NCBI GenBank assembly: GCA_017613355.1
Contig: JAGAEA010000040.1
Span: 1 to 52,173 of the forward strand
Source of the DNA: Clostridia bacterium
GTDB lineage: Bacteria > Bacillota > Clostridia > Oscillospirales > CAG-272
Reading direction: 5' to 3'
Length of the DNA stretch: 52,173 nt
Positions 41,924 to 50,518 of this stretch are shown in pieces. The position numbers and the translations under genes were made by a program. Positions within the stretch are counted from its first letter, which is position 1. The number at the start of each line of letters is the position of its first letter. The notes under the pieces were generated by a model. It worked only from the letters and a program-made list of their open reading frames with translations, was not told the DNA's origin and searched no databases.

Positions 41924-42658
41924 TCAGAAGAAAATACGGTTTTCGAATTTGGTCGGGAGACCTTCGCGGTAAAGGTGGGAATCGTTGGAGAATTGAAGCA
42001 CTCTCGGAACGCAAACGGGATCGACGTTTTCGCGGTCATATTCCCGGAACTCGATTACGGTCATGCTCGAGTGACCGAAATCGAAGTGTGTGCAGAAATG
42101 CGGGTAGGGGTCGTTCAGAATGCAGCTCAAAAACGCCAACCCAAAGCCCTGATGAGCGAAAAACGCGATCCGTTCTCCACTCGGTCGTTCCACCCGATAG
42201 GTACCAGAAACGGGGTCGCGCACATAGCCGAGAGAAGCAAAGAATGCGTCGGTCTCCTTTTGGATGCGAGCAATGCCCTCGGCAAAACGGGTGTCGGCAA
42301 ATTCGGGTGCCGACGTCCAGTTTGCTCCCAGCGCGCGGATTTCGGGGGAATTGAAGCGACGGATAAAATAGGCGGATTGAAACACCCAATGTTCTTTTTT
42401 ATGGTCGGGACTTTTCAGGGCAAAATCCTTCCATGTGAGGTGTTCCGTTGCCCAATCGAGGGTTTCGGGCTCCAAACCGAGAAGCTTTGCCGTCGGAGCG
42501 GCGGTCTGCTGCGCGCGGACGGAAGAGGAAACATAAATGCGGTCAATGCCGTAGAGCGCGAGACGCTTGGCAAGCGCGGCGGCTTGCAGTTCACCCTGCG
42601 GTGTAAGGCTGTCCGGTGTATAGATCGGGTCGCCGTGGCGAATATAAAAGAAAAGCAT
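41924..42658 (-). CDS. histidine phosphatase superfamily protein
   Basis: 244 residues. It opens with FFYIRHGDP (catalytic RHG, His ~8), then SLTPQGELQAAALAKRL and IYVSSSVRAQQTA. The second His is in IAFFAHQGFGLAFLS (~172). It belongs to the phosphoglycerate-mutase-like branch with an insert that the short CobC types lack. The substrate is not clear. Single gene with a consensus promoter. Confidence 0.9.
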   Translation of the reverse strand: MLFFYIRHGDPIYTPDSLTPQGELQAAALAKRLALYGIDRIYVSSSVRAQQTAAPTAKLLGLEPETLDWATEHLTWKDFALKSPDHKKEHWVFQSAYFIRRFNSPEIRALGANWTSAPEFADTRFAEGIARIQKETDAFFASLGYVRDPVSGTYRVERPSGERIAFFAHQGFGLAFLSCILNDPYPHFCTHFDFGHSSMTVIEFREYDRENVDPVCVPRVLQFSNDSHLYREGLPTKFENRIFF

Positions 42659-42690
42659 GAACAGAACCCTCTTTTTCGTTTTTCTTTCCC

Positions 42691-42719
42691 ATTATAACAC
42701 GGTTTCGCGGGAATGTCAA
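42691..42719 (-). promoter_or_regulatory. promoter of the histidine phosphatase
   Basis: Minus strand TTGACA, 17 bases, TATAAT. Confidence 0.85.
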
Positions 42720-42756
42720 TCCCCAAAATACAGCATGACGGTTTTTCGGGAAACAA

Positions 42757-42805
42757 GAAAAAGAACGGTAGTCAACCGTTGGCGGTTGGAGTGCCGTTCT
42801 TTTTC
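42757..42805 (-). terminator. terminator of the fak-plsY operon
   Basis: gaaaaagaacggta / tgccgttctttttc with an inner caaccg/cggttg stem. Confidence 0.75.
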
Positions 42806-42813
42806 AATGTAAT

Positions 42814-43494
42814 TCAGGATGACGGTCCGTTTTGCGGCGGCTGTTCGTCCTTTTTGACCTTGTTTTTTCCGAACAAGCGGAACTTCGGTTCCTCTCCGTG
42901 CACCAAGCGGATGATGTTTGCTTTATGCCGCCAGGTGAGGAGCAGAACCGATAAGACGCAGCAGATCAGCACCACGGGGTGTGCGAAGCCGAAGCAGGCA
43001 AGCGAGATCGGGCAGGAAATTCCCGCGCAAAGAGACGAAACCGACATGATCTTGACCGTGAAGAGCAACAACAGGAAAATAGCCGCCGCGATCAAACCCA
43101 CTCGCCAATCGATGAACCAGATGGCGCTTGCCGCCACAAGAAAGGCTTTGCCGCCTTTGAAGCGGTACCAAACGGGATAGGCGTGACCGAGCATGGCGAA
43201 AAGCCCCGTAAAGCCTGCTCCGAGTTGAAAGCTTCCCTCGTCCAATACGCCGATAGCCCGAAACGCGAGCGCAAACCCGAGGCAGGGAAGAATGGCTTTG
43301 GCAACGTCGATCAGGAGTACCAGCCAACCGAATTTCCACCCGTAAACCCGCTTGAAGTTGGTAAATCCGGGGTTTTTACTGCCCACGGTTCGGATATCCT
43401 GTCCGTAGACCAATTTGGAAAGCAGGATGGCGGGATTGATCCCGCTGACGAGATACGCCACCGCTGCGGCGATCGGGAAAATTGCGATATTCAT
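42814..43494 (-). CDS. plsY: glycerol-3-phosphate acyltransferase PlsY
   Basis: 226 residues, six or seven membrane helices. The three PlsY motifs are visible: GSKNPGFTNFKR (~38-49), GHAYPVWYRFKGGKAF (~103-118) and RHKANIIRLVHGEEPKF (~190). It acylates glycerol-3-phosphate at sn-1 from acyl-phosphate, the first step of phospholipid synthesis. The tail (KNKVKKDEQPPQNGPSS) is short and charged. It is the last gene of a fakB-fakA-plsY operon, which joins fatty-acid phosphorylation directly to the enzyme that consumes acyl-phosphate. Confidence 0.95.
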   Translation of the reverse strand: MNIAIFPIAAAVAYLVSGINPAILLSKLVYGQDIRTVGSKNPGFTNFKRVYGWKFGWLVLLIDVAKAILPCLGFALAFRAIGVLDEGSFQLGAGFTGLFAMLGHAYPVWYRFKGGKAFLVAASAIWFIDWRVGLIAAAIFLLLLFTVKIMSVSSLCAGISCPISLACFGFAHPVVLICCVLSVLLLTWRHKANIIRLVHGEEPKFRLFGKNKVKKDEQPPQNGPSS

Positions 43495-43507
43495 CGTGTC
43501 ACCTCGT

Positions 43508-45163
43508 TTATTGCAGGATCAAAAGGAAGTCGTAAACTTCCTGCCCGCCGTCGATTTCGTAAAGTTCCATGTTCGGATAGGCGCCGGCAATCCCTTTGCG
43601 GAACGCATCTCTTTGCGCGTCGGTCGTGGCGGCTCCGTAGATGGCGATGAGAAAATCGTGCTCTCCGGCGCCGAGCTTTTCGAGAAGCGCGAGCGCGGTC
43701 GGGGTATTTTCCGCCGCCGAAGCGAGCATATGCTTGTCGGTAAATCCGATAAAGTGTCCTTCCTCGATCGCAACGCCGTCGATCGTGGCATTGCGGATCG
43801 AGCGGGTCACCATGCCCGTAATGACGCCCTGCATCGCTTCCCGCAGGTCGTTTTCGATCGCGTCGGCGTCGTCGGAATCGTAGGAAAGCATGGTCAGCGC
43901 GGCATAGCCGTCGCCGATATTTTTGCTTTCCACAACGCGAACGTCCGCTTTTTGATAAAGCTTTGCCGCCTGTTTCGCCGCCATAACGATATTGCCGTTG
44001 TTCGGAAGCACGTAAATCACGCGCGCGTTGACGGCGTCGAACGCTTCCATGAAATCCTCCGTGGAAGGATTTTTCCCCTGCCCGCCGTCAATGACATAAT
44101 CGGCGCCGAGGTCGGAAAAGGTTGATTTGATCCCCTCGCCCGTGGCGACGGTCACAAGTCCGTAAGGCTTCGGTCCCGTGCTTTTTTCGGTCGGAAAGCG
44201 ATTGCGGATCTCGGCTTCGTGGTGTTGAAGCGTCATGTTCTCGATTTTGAGCGTGAGAAATTCGCCGTATGCCTGACAACGGTCGAGCACGACGCCGGGC
44301 GTCATTGTGTGGATGTGGACTTTCACGATCGTGCCGGTTTGGAAACAGACGATCGAATCGCCGAGCGTTTTCAGTTGCTCGGTGAATTGTTCCACGGAGA
44401 AGGACGGAATGTCGATCTTCGAGGATTGCAGGCGCAGGAGAAACTCGGTGCAATAGCCGAATTCCATTACGCTGTTTTCATCGAATTTCGAGAAATCGAG
44501 ATCGGCGGCAGGCGTTCCGTGGGGAACCGAACCGCGGGCGGGTTCCTCTCCGTTCGCCGTGCGGATCACGCCGTCCGCAATGTAGTAAAGTCCCGCGCCT
44601 CCGCTGTCGATCACCCCCGCTTCTTTGAGCGTTGCGAGCAGTTCGGGCGTGCGGTCGAGCGAGCGTTTCAGCTCGGCAATGTAGTCGCTACTGAAAGATT
44701 GGAAGGTCGTGTTTTCTCCGATGCGGGAAGCGGCATAGTCCGCGGCTTCGCGCGCAACGGTCAAAATGGTTCCCTCCGTGGGGTTGATGACCGCCGCGTA
44801 AGCGCTTTTAACACCTGCTTTGAGCGCCTCCGCAACATCCTGAACGGTGGCTGTCTCTTTTTCGGAGAGGCTTTCGGCAATGCCCGCGAAAAGCTGGGAG
44901 AGAATGACGCCCGAGTTTCCGCGCGCGCTCATGAGCATTCCGTCCGCAAGCAGACGAGCCGCTTTGCCGATGGAGGTTTCCTCTTTGCCGTTGAGGTTCC
45001 GTAAGCCGCCGCCGATGGTCAGGCTCATATTCTCGCCCGTGTCCCCGTCGGGAATGGGAAACACATTGAGATCGTTCACGATTTCGGCATTGGCTTTGAG
45101 GCTTGCGGCGCCGCCCGTGATCAGTTTTGCAAACGTCTGTCCGTCAAGAACCTGATCCGTCAT
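43508..45163 (-). CDS. fakA: fatty acid kinase catalytic subunit FakA (DAK2 domain)
   Basis: 551 residues. The N-terminal DAK2/DhaL-like ATP domain (~1-200) has LNVFPIPDGDTGENM and LMSARGNSGVILSQ. The middle domain begins near YCTEFLLRLQ, and the C-terminal DegV-like domain has VIYVLPNNGNIVMAA. It phosphorylates a fatty acid held by FakB to acyl-phosphate. It begins 5 bp after the fakB stop and is followed 13 bp later by plsY, so all three form one transcript. Confidence 0.94.
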   Translation of the reverse strand: MTDQVLDGQTFAKLITGGAASLKANAEIVNDLNVFPIPDGDTGENMSLTIGGGLRNLNGKEETSIGKAARLLADGMLMSARGNSGVILSQLFAGIAESLSEKETATVQDVAEALKAGVKSAYAAVINPTEGTILTVAREAADYAASRIGENTTFQSFSSDYIAELKRSLDRTPELLATLKEAGVIDSGGAGLYYIADGVIRTANGEEPARGSVPHGTPAADLDFSKFDENSVMEFGYCTEFLLRLQSSKIDIPSFSVEQFTEQLKTLGDSIVCFQTGTIVKVHIHTMTPGVVLDRCQAYGEFLTLKIENMTLQHHEAEIRNRFPTEKSTGPKPYGLVTVATGEGIKSTFSDLGADYVIDGGQGKNPSTEDFMEAFDAVNARVIYVLPNNGNIVMAAKQAAKLYQKADVRVVESKNIGDGYAALTMLSYDSDDADAIENDLREAMQGVITGMVTRSIRNATIDGVAIEEGHFIGFTDKHMLASAAENTPTALALLEKLGAGEHDFLIAIYGAATTDAQRDAFRKGIAGAYPNMELYEIDGGQEVYDFLLILQ

Positions 45164-45167
45164 GCGA

Positions 45168-46052
45168 TCAACCCTCGAAGGTCACTTCTTCGCCGAAGCC
45201 CCAAACGCCGATCGCCTCGGGACCGCAGGAAGCGCCGATGATCGGACCCATGTATCCCACGTAGATATTTTTGCAGGGGATTTCCTTTTCCACGAGTCCG
45301 CGGACGAATTCCACTTCCTCGGGCTTGCAGTCCGCGTGGATGATATAGACGTCCTCTTCGGGATCGGTCACTTTTTCTTTGAGCATTGCAACGATCGTTT
45401 CCAGCGATTTCTGACGACCTTTTGCTTTGGAGATCGGAACCTGTGCGCCGTTTACGTCTGCGGTCAGGATCGGCTTGACTCCGAGCAGGTTTCCGAGAAA
45501 CGCTTTGGATGCTTTCACGCGACCGGCTTTGTGCAGGTAGGTCAGACTCTGCACGGTGAAAAATTCGTTCACGAGGTTGCGCTCGGCGAGAATCTTATCG
45601 GTGATCTCCTTTGCGGAAAGTCCTTGGTCGCGATACCGTGCCGCGCGAACGGAGAGCATTCCTTCGCCCGCGCTTGCGTTGAGCGGGTCAATGCAGTAGA
45701 TCTCTGCGTCCGGGTAATTTTTGAGAAGATCCTGCGCAACCTTTTCACCCGTGAATACCGAGTTGGATTGTTTGGAAGCGCAAGCGATGTAAACGATGTT
45801 GTAGCCTTCGTCGAGGTACTTGGTGAAGATACGCTTGAATTCGTCGGGCGGGACTTGCGTGGTGGTAATGCGGTTGCCCGCGCGCATGATGTCGTAGAGT
45901 TCCTTCGGAGTATAGTATTCAAAGTCAAGACTTGCCCATTGCTCTTTGCCCTCATAAACGGTCTGCATTTTCGCATAGTCGATATCGTATTGATCGCGAA
46001 GCTCCTTGATGAGGTCGGAACACGAGTCGGTCAGAATTTTTACAGGTCTCAT
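45168..46052 (-). CDS. fakB: fatty-acid-binding DegV-family protein FakB
   Basis: 294 residues. TDSCSDL at the N-terminus and ITTTQVPPDEF, IACASKQSNSVF and HKAGRVKASKAFLGN are DegV/FakB landmarks (Ser and Arg/His contacts to the fatty-acid carboxylate). It holds a fatty acid in its pocket and presents it to FakA. ATG behind GGAGGTAAAACCAA; a promoter lies about 60 bp upstream. First gene of the operon. Confidence 0.93.
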   Translation of the reverse strand: MRPVKILTDSCSDLIKELRDQYDIDYAKMQTVYEGKEQWASLDFEYYTPKELYDIMRAGNRITTTQVPPDEFKRIFTKYLDEGYNIVYIACASKQSNSVFTGEKVAQDLLKNYPDAEIYCIDPLNASAGEGMLSVRAARYRDQGLSAKEITDKILAERNLVNEFFTVQSLTYLHKAGRVKASKAFLGNLLGVKPILTADVNGAQVPISKAKGRQKSLETIVAMLKEKVTDPEEDVYIIHADCKPEEVEFVRGLVEKEIPCKNIYVGYMGPIIGASCGPEAIGVWGFGEEVTFEG

Positions 46053-46107
46053 TTGGTTTTACCTCCGTGTTTTGCTTTGCCGGTACGCGCCGCGTATCGA
46101 CAGTTCC

Positions 46108-46135
46108 ATTATAAAGGCTCGGTGTTTTTTTACAA
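46108..46135 (-). promoter_or_regulatory. promoter of fakB-fakA-plsY
   Basis: Minus strand TTGTAA, 16 bases, TATAAT. Confidence 0.6.
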
Positions 46136-46160
46136 TAGACAAAAACCGACCATGTCGTGT

Positions 46161-46190
46161 TTTTTGACACTGTCGGATTTTTGTCAAAAA
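46161..46190. promoter_or_regulatory. inverted repeat upstream of the fak promoter
   Basis: TTTTTGACA / TGTCAAAAA, 9 bp each, plus a central GACACTGTC palindrome (46166-46174), between the fak promoter and the tetR terminator. It could be an operator for the neighbouring TetR protein or another lipid regulator. Confidence 0.4.
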
Positions 46191-46213
46191 ATCCCGTCGG
46201 AAACCGACGGGAT
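46191..46213 (-). terminator. terminator of pgsA-tetR
   Basis: atcccgtcgg / ccgacgggat; a U-run follows on the minus strand. Confidence 0.8.
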
Positions 46214-46238
46214 TGCAGGGAAAACAATTTTTGCGTTT

Positions 46239-46796
46239 TTACTTGGAGAACTTCAAAAGAAGCGCGTTGACACTTTCGTCCAAAATCAGGCAGTATTTGG
46301 AGAAACTTGCTTGGAATGATTCTGGCATTCCCGACTCGACCCAACGGAAGAGCAGAGCGGACGCGCTGAACGCATAGAAGGAGACCAACAGTTCCGCATC
46401 CTCGGGGGAAACCAGATGATAGTTTTCGTATGCCTCCATTCTGCGTTGCAGGATGGGTTCGGTGGCGTCCCGAAAAGCGGTTTCGTAGCGGATACGGAGA
46501 GAGGAATTATAGGCATGGCGCACGAGTTTGGAGTTTTGCTGACAATAGCGGAAGAGCGCGTAGAGATACCCGCTCAAATCGGTCGGCGCAAGTTTTTCGC
46601 TATGAAAATAGGAAATGATGTCCCGGCGGACGATCCAGAACAACAGGTCGTAAATGTCCTGAAAATGATAGTAAAAGGTTTGTCGGTTGAGCTTGCAGTC
46701 GGCGCAAACGTCCTTCACGGAAATTTGCGCGATCGGGCGCTCCCGAAGCAATTTGAGAAGAGAGGCGGCGATCGCCTGCTTGGTCAGATCATTCAT
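46239..46796 (-). CDS. TetR-family transcriptional regulator
   Basis: 185 residues. The HTH is at residues ~20-50: ISVKDVCADCKLNRQTFYYHFQDIYDLLFW, with the TetR hallmark TFYYHF. The C-terminal ligand domain is of the TetR_C_7 (DhaS/YxaF-like) type. It overlaps the pgsA end by 8 bases. Its neighbours are lipid genes on both sides, so regulation of membrane-lipid genes is a fair guess; the dyad at 46161 is a candidate site. Confidence 0.9.
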   Translation of the reverse strand: MNDLTKQAIAASLLKLLRERPIAQISVKDVCADCKLNRQTFYYHFQDIYDLLFWIVRRDIISYFHSEKLAPTDLSGYLYALFRYCQQNSKLVRHAYNSSLRIRYETAFRDATEPILQRRMEAYENYHLVSPEDAELLVSFYAFSASALLFRWVESGMPESFQASFSKYCLILDESVNALLLKFSK

Positions 46797-47364
46797 GGGA
46801 AACCTCCTTGCGGCTTTTGATGAAACGGACGTTTCGCACCGTGTACAGGATAAAGGAAAGAAGCATCATTCCGACGCAGACCGCGATCATGGCGACGGAT
46901 GCCGCGGACGGGATGTCCACCCAAACGAAATGGGCGAAGATTGTGGCATAGAGCAGGACGGTGGTCGCTTTTCCGTGCCACTTGGAATTCATGGTCTTGC
47001 CGCCCCGTGCAAGCATGACGAGTGCGATGATCCCGTTTGTCAGCTCTTTGACCGCGAGAACCGCGAGCGGTACCACCAAGCGGAGATATCGGACGCAGAG
47101 ACAAGCGAGGACGGAAAGTTGGGTCAGTTTATCCGCCACGGGGTCGAGGATGCGCCCCACACTGCTCGTCATGCGGAATTTTCGGGCGATCCAACCGTCA
47201 ATAACGTCGGTCACCCCCGAGGCAAACAGCACGATCGCGGGTGCGATATTCTCATCGCGACCGAGTGCGAGCCATAGGATCACGGGGATCATTAACAGGC
47301 GGAGCAAAGTCAGAAAATTCGGAATCGTTATGATCTTTCGTTCGCGTTTTTCTTCTGCTTCCAT
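46789..47364 (-). CDS. pgsA: CDP-alcohol phosphatidyltransferase (PgsA-like)
   Basis: 191 residues from the ATG at 47364 (AAAGGATAT upstream). Four to six membrane helices. The CDP-alcohol motif DGxxARx8Gx3Dx3D is complete: DVIDGWIARKF...GRILDPVADK (~58-80). It makes phosphatidylglycerol-phosphate or a related phospholipid from CDP-diacylglycerol. First gene of a two-gene unit with tetR. The ORF before the ATG overlaps the promoter. Confidence 0.92.
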   Translation of the reverse strand: MEAEEKRERKIITIPNFLTLLRLLMIPVILWLALGRDENIAPAIVLFASGVTDVIDGWIARKFRMTSSVGRILDPVADKLTQLSVLACLCVRYLRLVVPLAVLAVKELTNGIIALVMLARGGKTMNSKWHGKATTVLLYATIFAHFVWVDIPSAASVAMIAVCVGMMLLSFILYTVRNVRFIKSRKEVSHE

Positions 47365-47400
47365 TGAAAAATATCCTTTAAGATGGTATATAATCATCTT

Positions 47401-47429
47401 ATTATAGCATTTTTTCTCTCTTTTGTCAA
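47401..47429 (-). promoter_or_regulatory. promoter of pgsA-tetR
   Basis: Minus strand TTGACA, 17 bases, TATAAT. Confidence 0.88.
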
Positions 47430-47477
47430 GGCAAATTTTTTGTCGGTGTCAAAAAAACGGAAGTTTTCGAAAGGGAC

Positions 47478-47506
47478 TTTACAAACAGCCCGAAAGTATG
47501 TATAAT
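47478..47506 (+). promoter_or_regulatory. promoter of the flavodoxin gene
   Basis: TTTACA, 17 bases, TATAAT; ~140 bp of untranslated leader follows. Confidence 0.7.
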
Positions 47507-47646
47507 AGAAGAGGTATCCGCTCCGAGCGGCGTTGTGCAAATGGCGGCGATCGGGCGGGGAGGAGCGACTTTTTGAAGTCGTGGTTGCCTGCAATTTGCA
47601 GAGCGTGTGATAAAAAAACACAAAGCGGAAGGAGAAAACGCGACCG

Positions 47647-48186
47647 ATGGCAAAAATTCTGATCGCCTATGCGAGCGCGAACGGAATGACGCGCGAGTGT
47701 GCCGAACGACTGGCACGCGAACTTGATGGCAAAGACGTCGTTCTGTGCGACCTTGCAAAGGAGACGCCGGAGTTTGCCGATTTTGACGTTCTCGTCGCGG
47801 GCTCTTCCGTTCGGCGGGGGAAGTTGCTTCCTCCGGCGAGGGCGTTTCTCGAAACGATGGCAAGGGAAGGCGGAGAACGACCCGTGGGAGTATTCCTTTG
47901 CTGCGGATTTGCCGATCGGTTTGAGGAATATCGCGAACGCTTGATCCCGAAGGCAATTCGGGAACGGGCGTTTCTGATCGCGAATTTCGGGGGAACGCTG
48001 AACCCCTCCGGAAAACCCTTTTGGGATAAGCTGTGGCTGTTTTTCGCGCGGTCGAGTGTTGTGGAAAGCGAGATCGACGACGGAGAATATACACCCGTGC
48101 TCCCGGGAATGATACCCGAGAACATCGGGCAAATGGCGTCGTTTGCGAGAACGGAGCTTGCCGGCAAACCGAACAAAAACGTGTAA
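47647..48186 (+). CDS. flavodoxin-domain protein (HemG-like)
   Basis: 179 residues. The FMN phosphate loop is in AYASANGMTRECAERLA (~8-24), and the ring-contact regions are VLVAGSSVRRGKLLPPARAF and FLCCGFADRFEEYRERL. The length and tail resemble the flavodoxin-domain/protoporphyrinogen-oxidase-like group more than short electron-transfer flavodoxins. Probably a cytoplasmic FMN redox protein; the partner is unknown. ATG preceded by GGAAGGAG. Confidence 0.88.
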   Translation: MAKILIAYASANGMTRECAERLARELDGKDVVLCDLAKETPEFADFDVLVAGSSVRRGKLLPPARAFLETMAREGGERPVGVFLCCGFADRFEEYRERLIPKAIRERAFLIANFGGTLNPSGKPFWDKLWLFFARSSVVESEIDDGEYTPVLPGMIPENIGQMASFARTELAGKPNKNV

Positions 48187-48249
48187 AATTGCACAAGAAT
48201 TAGCTGCAGAACGGCGCGTCATTCTGCTAATTTGACCGTTTTGAAAATC

Positions 48250-48278
48250 TTGACAAACCTTTGGAAATGTGCTATAAT
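48250..48278 (+). promoter_or_regulatory. promoter of tRNA-Lys
   Basis: TTGACA, 17 bases, TATAAT. Confidence 0.9.
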
Positions 48279-48299
48279 ATTCAGGTACGAAAAAAGGAC

Positions 48300-48375
48300 G
48301 ACCCATTAGCTCAGAAGGTAGAGCACATGACTTTTAATCATGGTGTCCGGAGTTCGACTCTCCGATGGGTCACCA
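48300..48375 (+). tRNA. tRNA-Lys (anticodon TTT)
   Basis: 76 nt with encoded CCA. Acceptor GACCCAT / ATGGGTC; anticodon loop CTTTTAA. The 3' half is the end of the neighbouring mobile element. Confidence 0.95.
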
Positions 48376-49931
48376 ATCTTTAACAAATCCGAACACTCCT
48401 GTTCGGGTTTGTTTTTTTGTGCTTCAAATTCCTTCGCAACGCCTGATTTTTCAATGTCTTCAAGCAAAATCTCCTCGTCGCCTTCCTTGTAGTTACAAGT
48501 AAGAACAAGATAGCCGTCGTAGAGAAACGCTTTATGTAAGAAGCCATCAATGAGTGCCCGTTTGCCGCGCAGAGTATTAAAATCAAGATTGCGGTATCGC
48601 GTGAGTCCGTAAAGAATTTGTTGTTGCGTCAGAACCGGACTTTTGAGTTGCGCCTCGGACAGTTCCAGCGTCAGGCGATCCTGCTCCTGCTCCAATTTTT
48701 CCAGACGGCTTTTCGTAGTTTTCAGAATGATTCCGCTCTCTATCGCAGTTAGAATTGCCTCGATCTTTTTCTCCACTTCGGCAAGCTGTTGTTTCAACGC
48801 TGGAACGATTTTATCCTCTTGCAGTTGCAGTTCGTAAAGCTCTTTTGAAAGCCGTTTCATCTGTTTATCGCTCATGATTTTTTGAATGAGCGCGTTGACG
48901 ATGACATCTTCGATAAGTCCTTTCCCGATTGCCTTCTTTTCACATTTGTGACCTTTTGCCCGAACGCATTTGTAATAATGGTAGAGCTTCCCGGATTTGC
49001 TTACACCGCTCTCACCGACCATCATTGCGCCGCATTTCCCGCAGAACAATTTGGTTGTCAGAACATATGCCTCCTTTGCCGTGTGAGCGGCAGGGGCTTT
49101 TTTATTTATCTCAAGCCGCTTTTGCGCCCTGTCAAATAAATCTTTATCAATGATTGCCGGAATTGCGTTTTCCACAACATATCCGTTGAACCGATATTCG
49201 CCGAGGTACTTGCGGTTGACAAGCATGTGGCGAATCGTATTATAGGAAATCGGTGCTTCTCTCGATTTTATCTTTCCGCGCTTACCCTTAATCGTGATTC
49301 CGATGCCGCGCTTGTTCATGTCGGCAATAATTTCTTTCATCGACTCGCCGTCGGCAAACCGTGTAAAAATCTCCTTGACGAACGGCGCTTTCTTCTCATC
49401 GAGTTGAAGATGCTGTTCTTCATCTACGTAATAACCCATAGGTGTAACCGAGCCGTTGTTCATACACTTATAGGCGTTGCTTTCCATTCCGCGGCTTACT
49501 TTTTCGGCAAGATCCACCGAATAGTATTCGGCATATCCTTCCAAGACCGATTCAAGAATGATGCCCTCGGAGCCTTCCGAAATAATCTCTTTTGCCGACA
49601 GTAACTTCACGCCATTTTCTTTTAACGCATTTTTGTAATGGGAAGCGTCATAGCGATTCCGCGCAAAGCGGTCGAGCTTCCAGACAATCACAAGATCGAA
49701 CAGACCTTTTGCGCTATCCTTTATCATTTGTTGGAATTCGGGACGGTTGTCTGTCTTGGCAGAGAGCGCACGGTCAATATAGGTGCTGATAACTGAGATA
49801 TTGTGGTACTCTGCATATTGCATACAGTCGCGGATCTGTCCTTCAATCGATTCTTCACGTTGGTTGTCCGAACTGTATCTTGCGTAAATGACCGCTTTCA
49901 GTTGTTTATTGACTTCTGTTACTTTTTTCAT
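48306..49931 (-). CDS. large serine recombinase
   Basis: 541 residues from the ATG at 49931 behind GAAAGGAG. The resolvase domain has the nucleophile serine in YARYSSDNQREES (~20), WKLDRFARNRYDASHYK and LESVLEGYAEYYS. The recombinase domain (RRM-like, NTIRHMLVNRKYLGEY) is followed by a zinc ribbon CGKCG...CVRAKGHKC (~315-350) and a long coiled coil (~380-440). It integrates and excises DNA without homology. The last ~23 codons (GDPSESRTPDTMIKSHVLYLL) are the antisense of tRNA-Lys, so the true end of the protein depends on the att site. The family is typical of Clostridial transposons of the Tn4451/TnpX type. Confidence 0.95.
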   Translation of the reverse strand: MKKVTEVNKQLKAVIYARYSSDNQREESIEGQIRDCMQYAEYHNISVISTYIDRALSAKTDNRPEFQQMIKDSAKGLFDLVIVWKLDRFARNRYDASHYKNALKENGVKLLSAKEIISEGSEGIILESVLEGYAEYYSVDLAEKVSRGMESNAYKCMNNGSVTPMGYYVDEEQHLQLDEKKAPFVKEIFTRFADGESMKEIIADMNKRGIGITIKGKRGKIKSREAPISYNTIRHMLVNRKYLGEYRFNGYVVENAIPAIIDKDLFDRAQKRLEINKKAPAAHTAKEAYVLTTKLFCGKCGAMMVGESGVSKSGKLYHYYKCVRAKGHKCEKKAIGKGLIEDVIVNALIQKIMSDKQMKRLSKELYELQLQEDKIVPALKQQLAEVEKKIEAILTAIESGIILKTTKSRLEKLEQEQDRLTLELSEAQLKSPVLTQQQILYGLTRYRNLDFNTLRGKRALIDGFLHKAFLYDGYLVLTCNYKEGDEEILLEDIEKSGVAKEFEAQKNKPEQECSDLLKIGDPSESRTPDTMIKSHVLYLLS

Positions 49932-50025
49932 TGTTTCTCCTTTCCTTTCGATCAGAATGCCGTTTTTTGTGTACGGGAACAAAACGGCAAAACCCGATCC
50001 GCATTCTGCGGCTATCTCAATGCCC

Positions 50026-50208
50026 TCATTGAGATTTCTGTTTATGTAATTTTCTATTCAATTGTGATTTCTGCCACTCTTCAAATTCTTTCTGAAATGC
50101 TTCATCTTTGTACATTTCCTGAATGGCAGGCAAGATAGCTCTTGCGAGTGATTGGATTTCAAAATCCGGTATTCCTTCCGTGATGTCATTCTTTGGTTTT
50201 CTTGGCAT
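50026..50208 (-). CDS. small acidic-helical protein of a mobile element
   Basis: 60 residues, MPRKPKNDITEGIPDFEIQS-like start followed by a helical LARAILPAIQEMYKDEAFQK. Similar short genes recur next to serine recombinases in Clostridial elements. GGAAAGGAG is ~15 bases upstream. No function can be assigned. Confidence 0.6.
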   Translation of the reverse strand: MPRKPKNDITEGIPDFEIQSLARAILPAIQEMYKDEAFQKEFEEWQKSQLNRKLHKQKSQ

Positions 50209-50292
50209 CTACTCGATAATAATCTCTCCTTTCCTGTGGAGCGGCGGGGAGTTCCGTATTTTTTCCCGTTCCCACAAGGAAAGACAAAAGCA

Positions 50293-50505
50293 TTACTTTT
50301 TCTTTTCGGCTTCTTTTAATAATGCTTGGTAGCCGGCTTTGATGAGTTGAACTTTGGTAAATCCATTCGCCTTGAGAAACTTATTGATCTCTTCGGCAAG
50401 TGGTCTTTCAACGCTCGTTCCCCAGATCATACACTTTGCTTTTCGTTCTTCCTTGTGTCTATCCTCATATCTCTTGTCCTTTGACACTTTTTGCTCTTTT
50501 TTCAT
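50293..50505 (-). CDS. small DNA-binding-type protein
   Basis: 70 residues, strongly basic N-terminus (MKKEQKVSKDKRYEDRHKEE), then VERPLAEEINKFLKANGFTK VQLIKAGYQALL, which could be a ribbon-helix-helix fold. Such proteins on mobile elements are relaxosome aids or regulators; this one is unassigned. AGGTAAAAAGAG precedes the start. Confidence 0.6.
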   Translation of the reverse strand: MKKEQKVSKDKRYEDRHKEERKAKCMIWGTSVERPLAEEINKFLKANGFTKVQLIKAGYQALLKEAEKKK

Positions 50506-50518
50506 CTCTTTTTACCTC

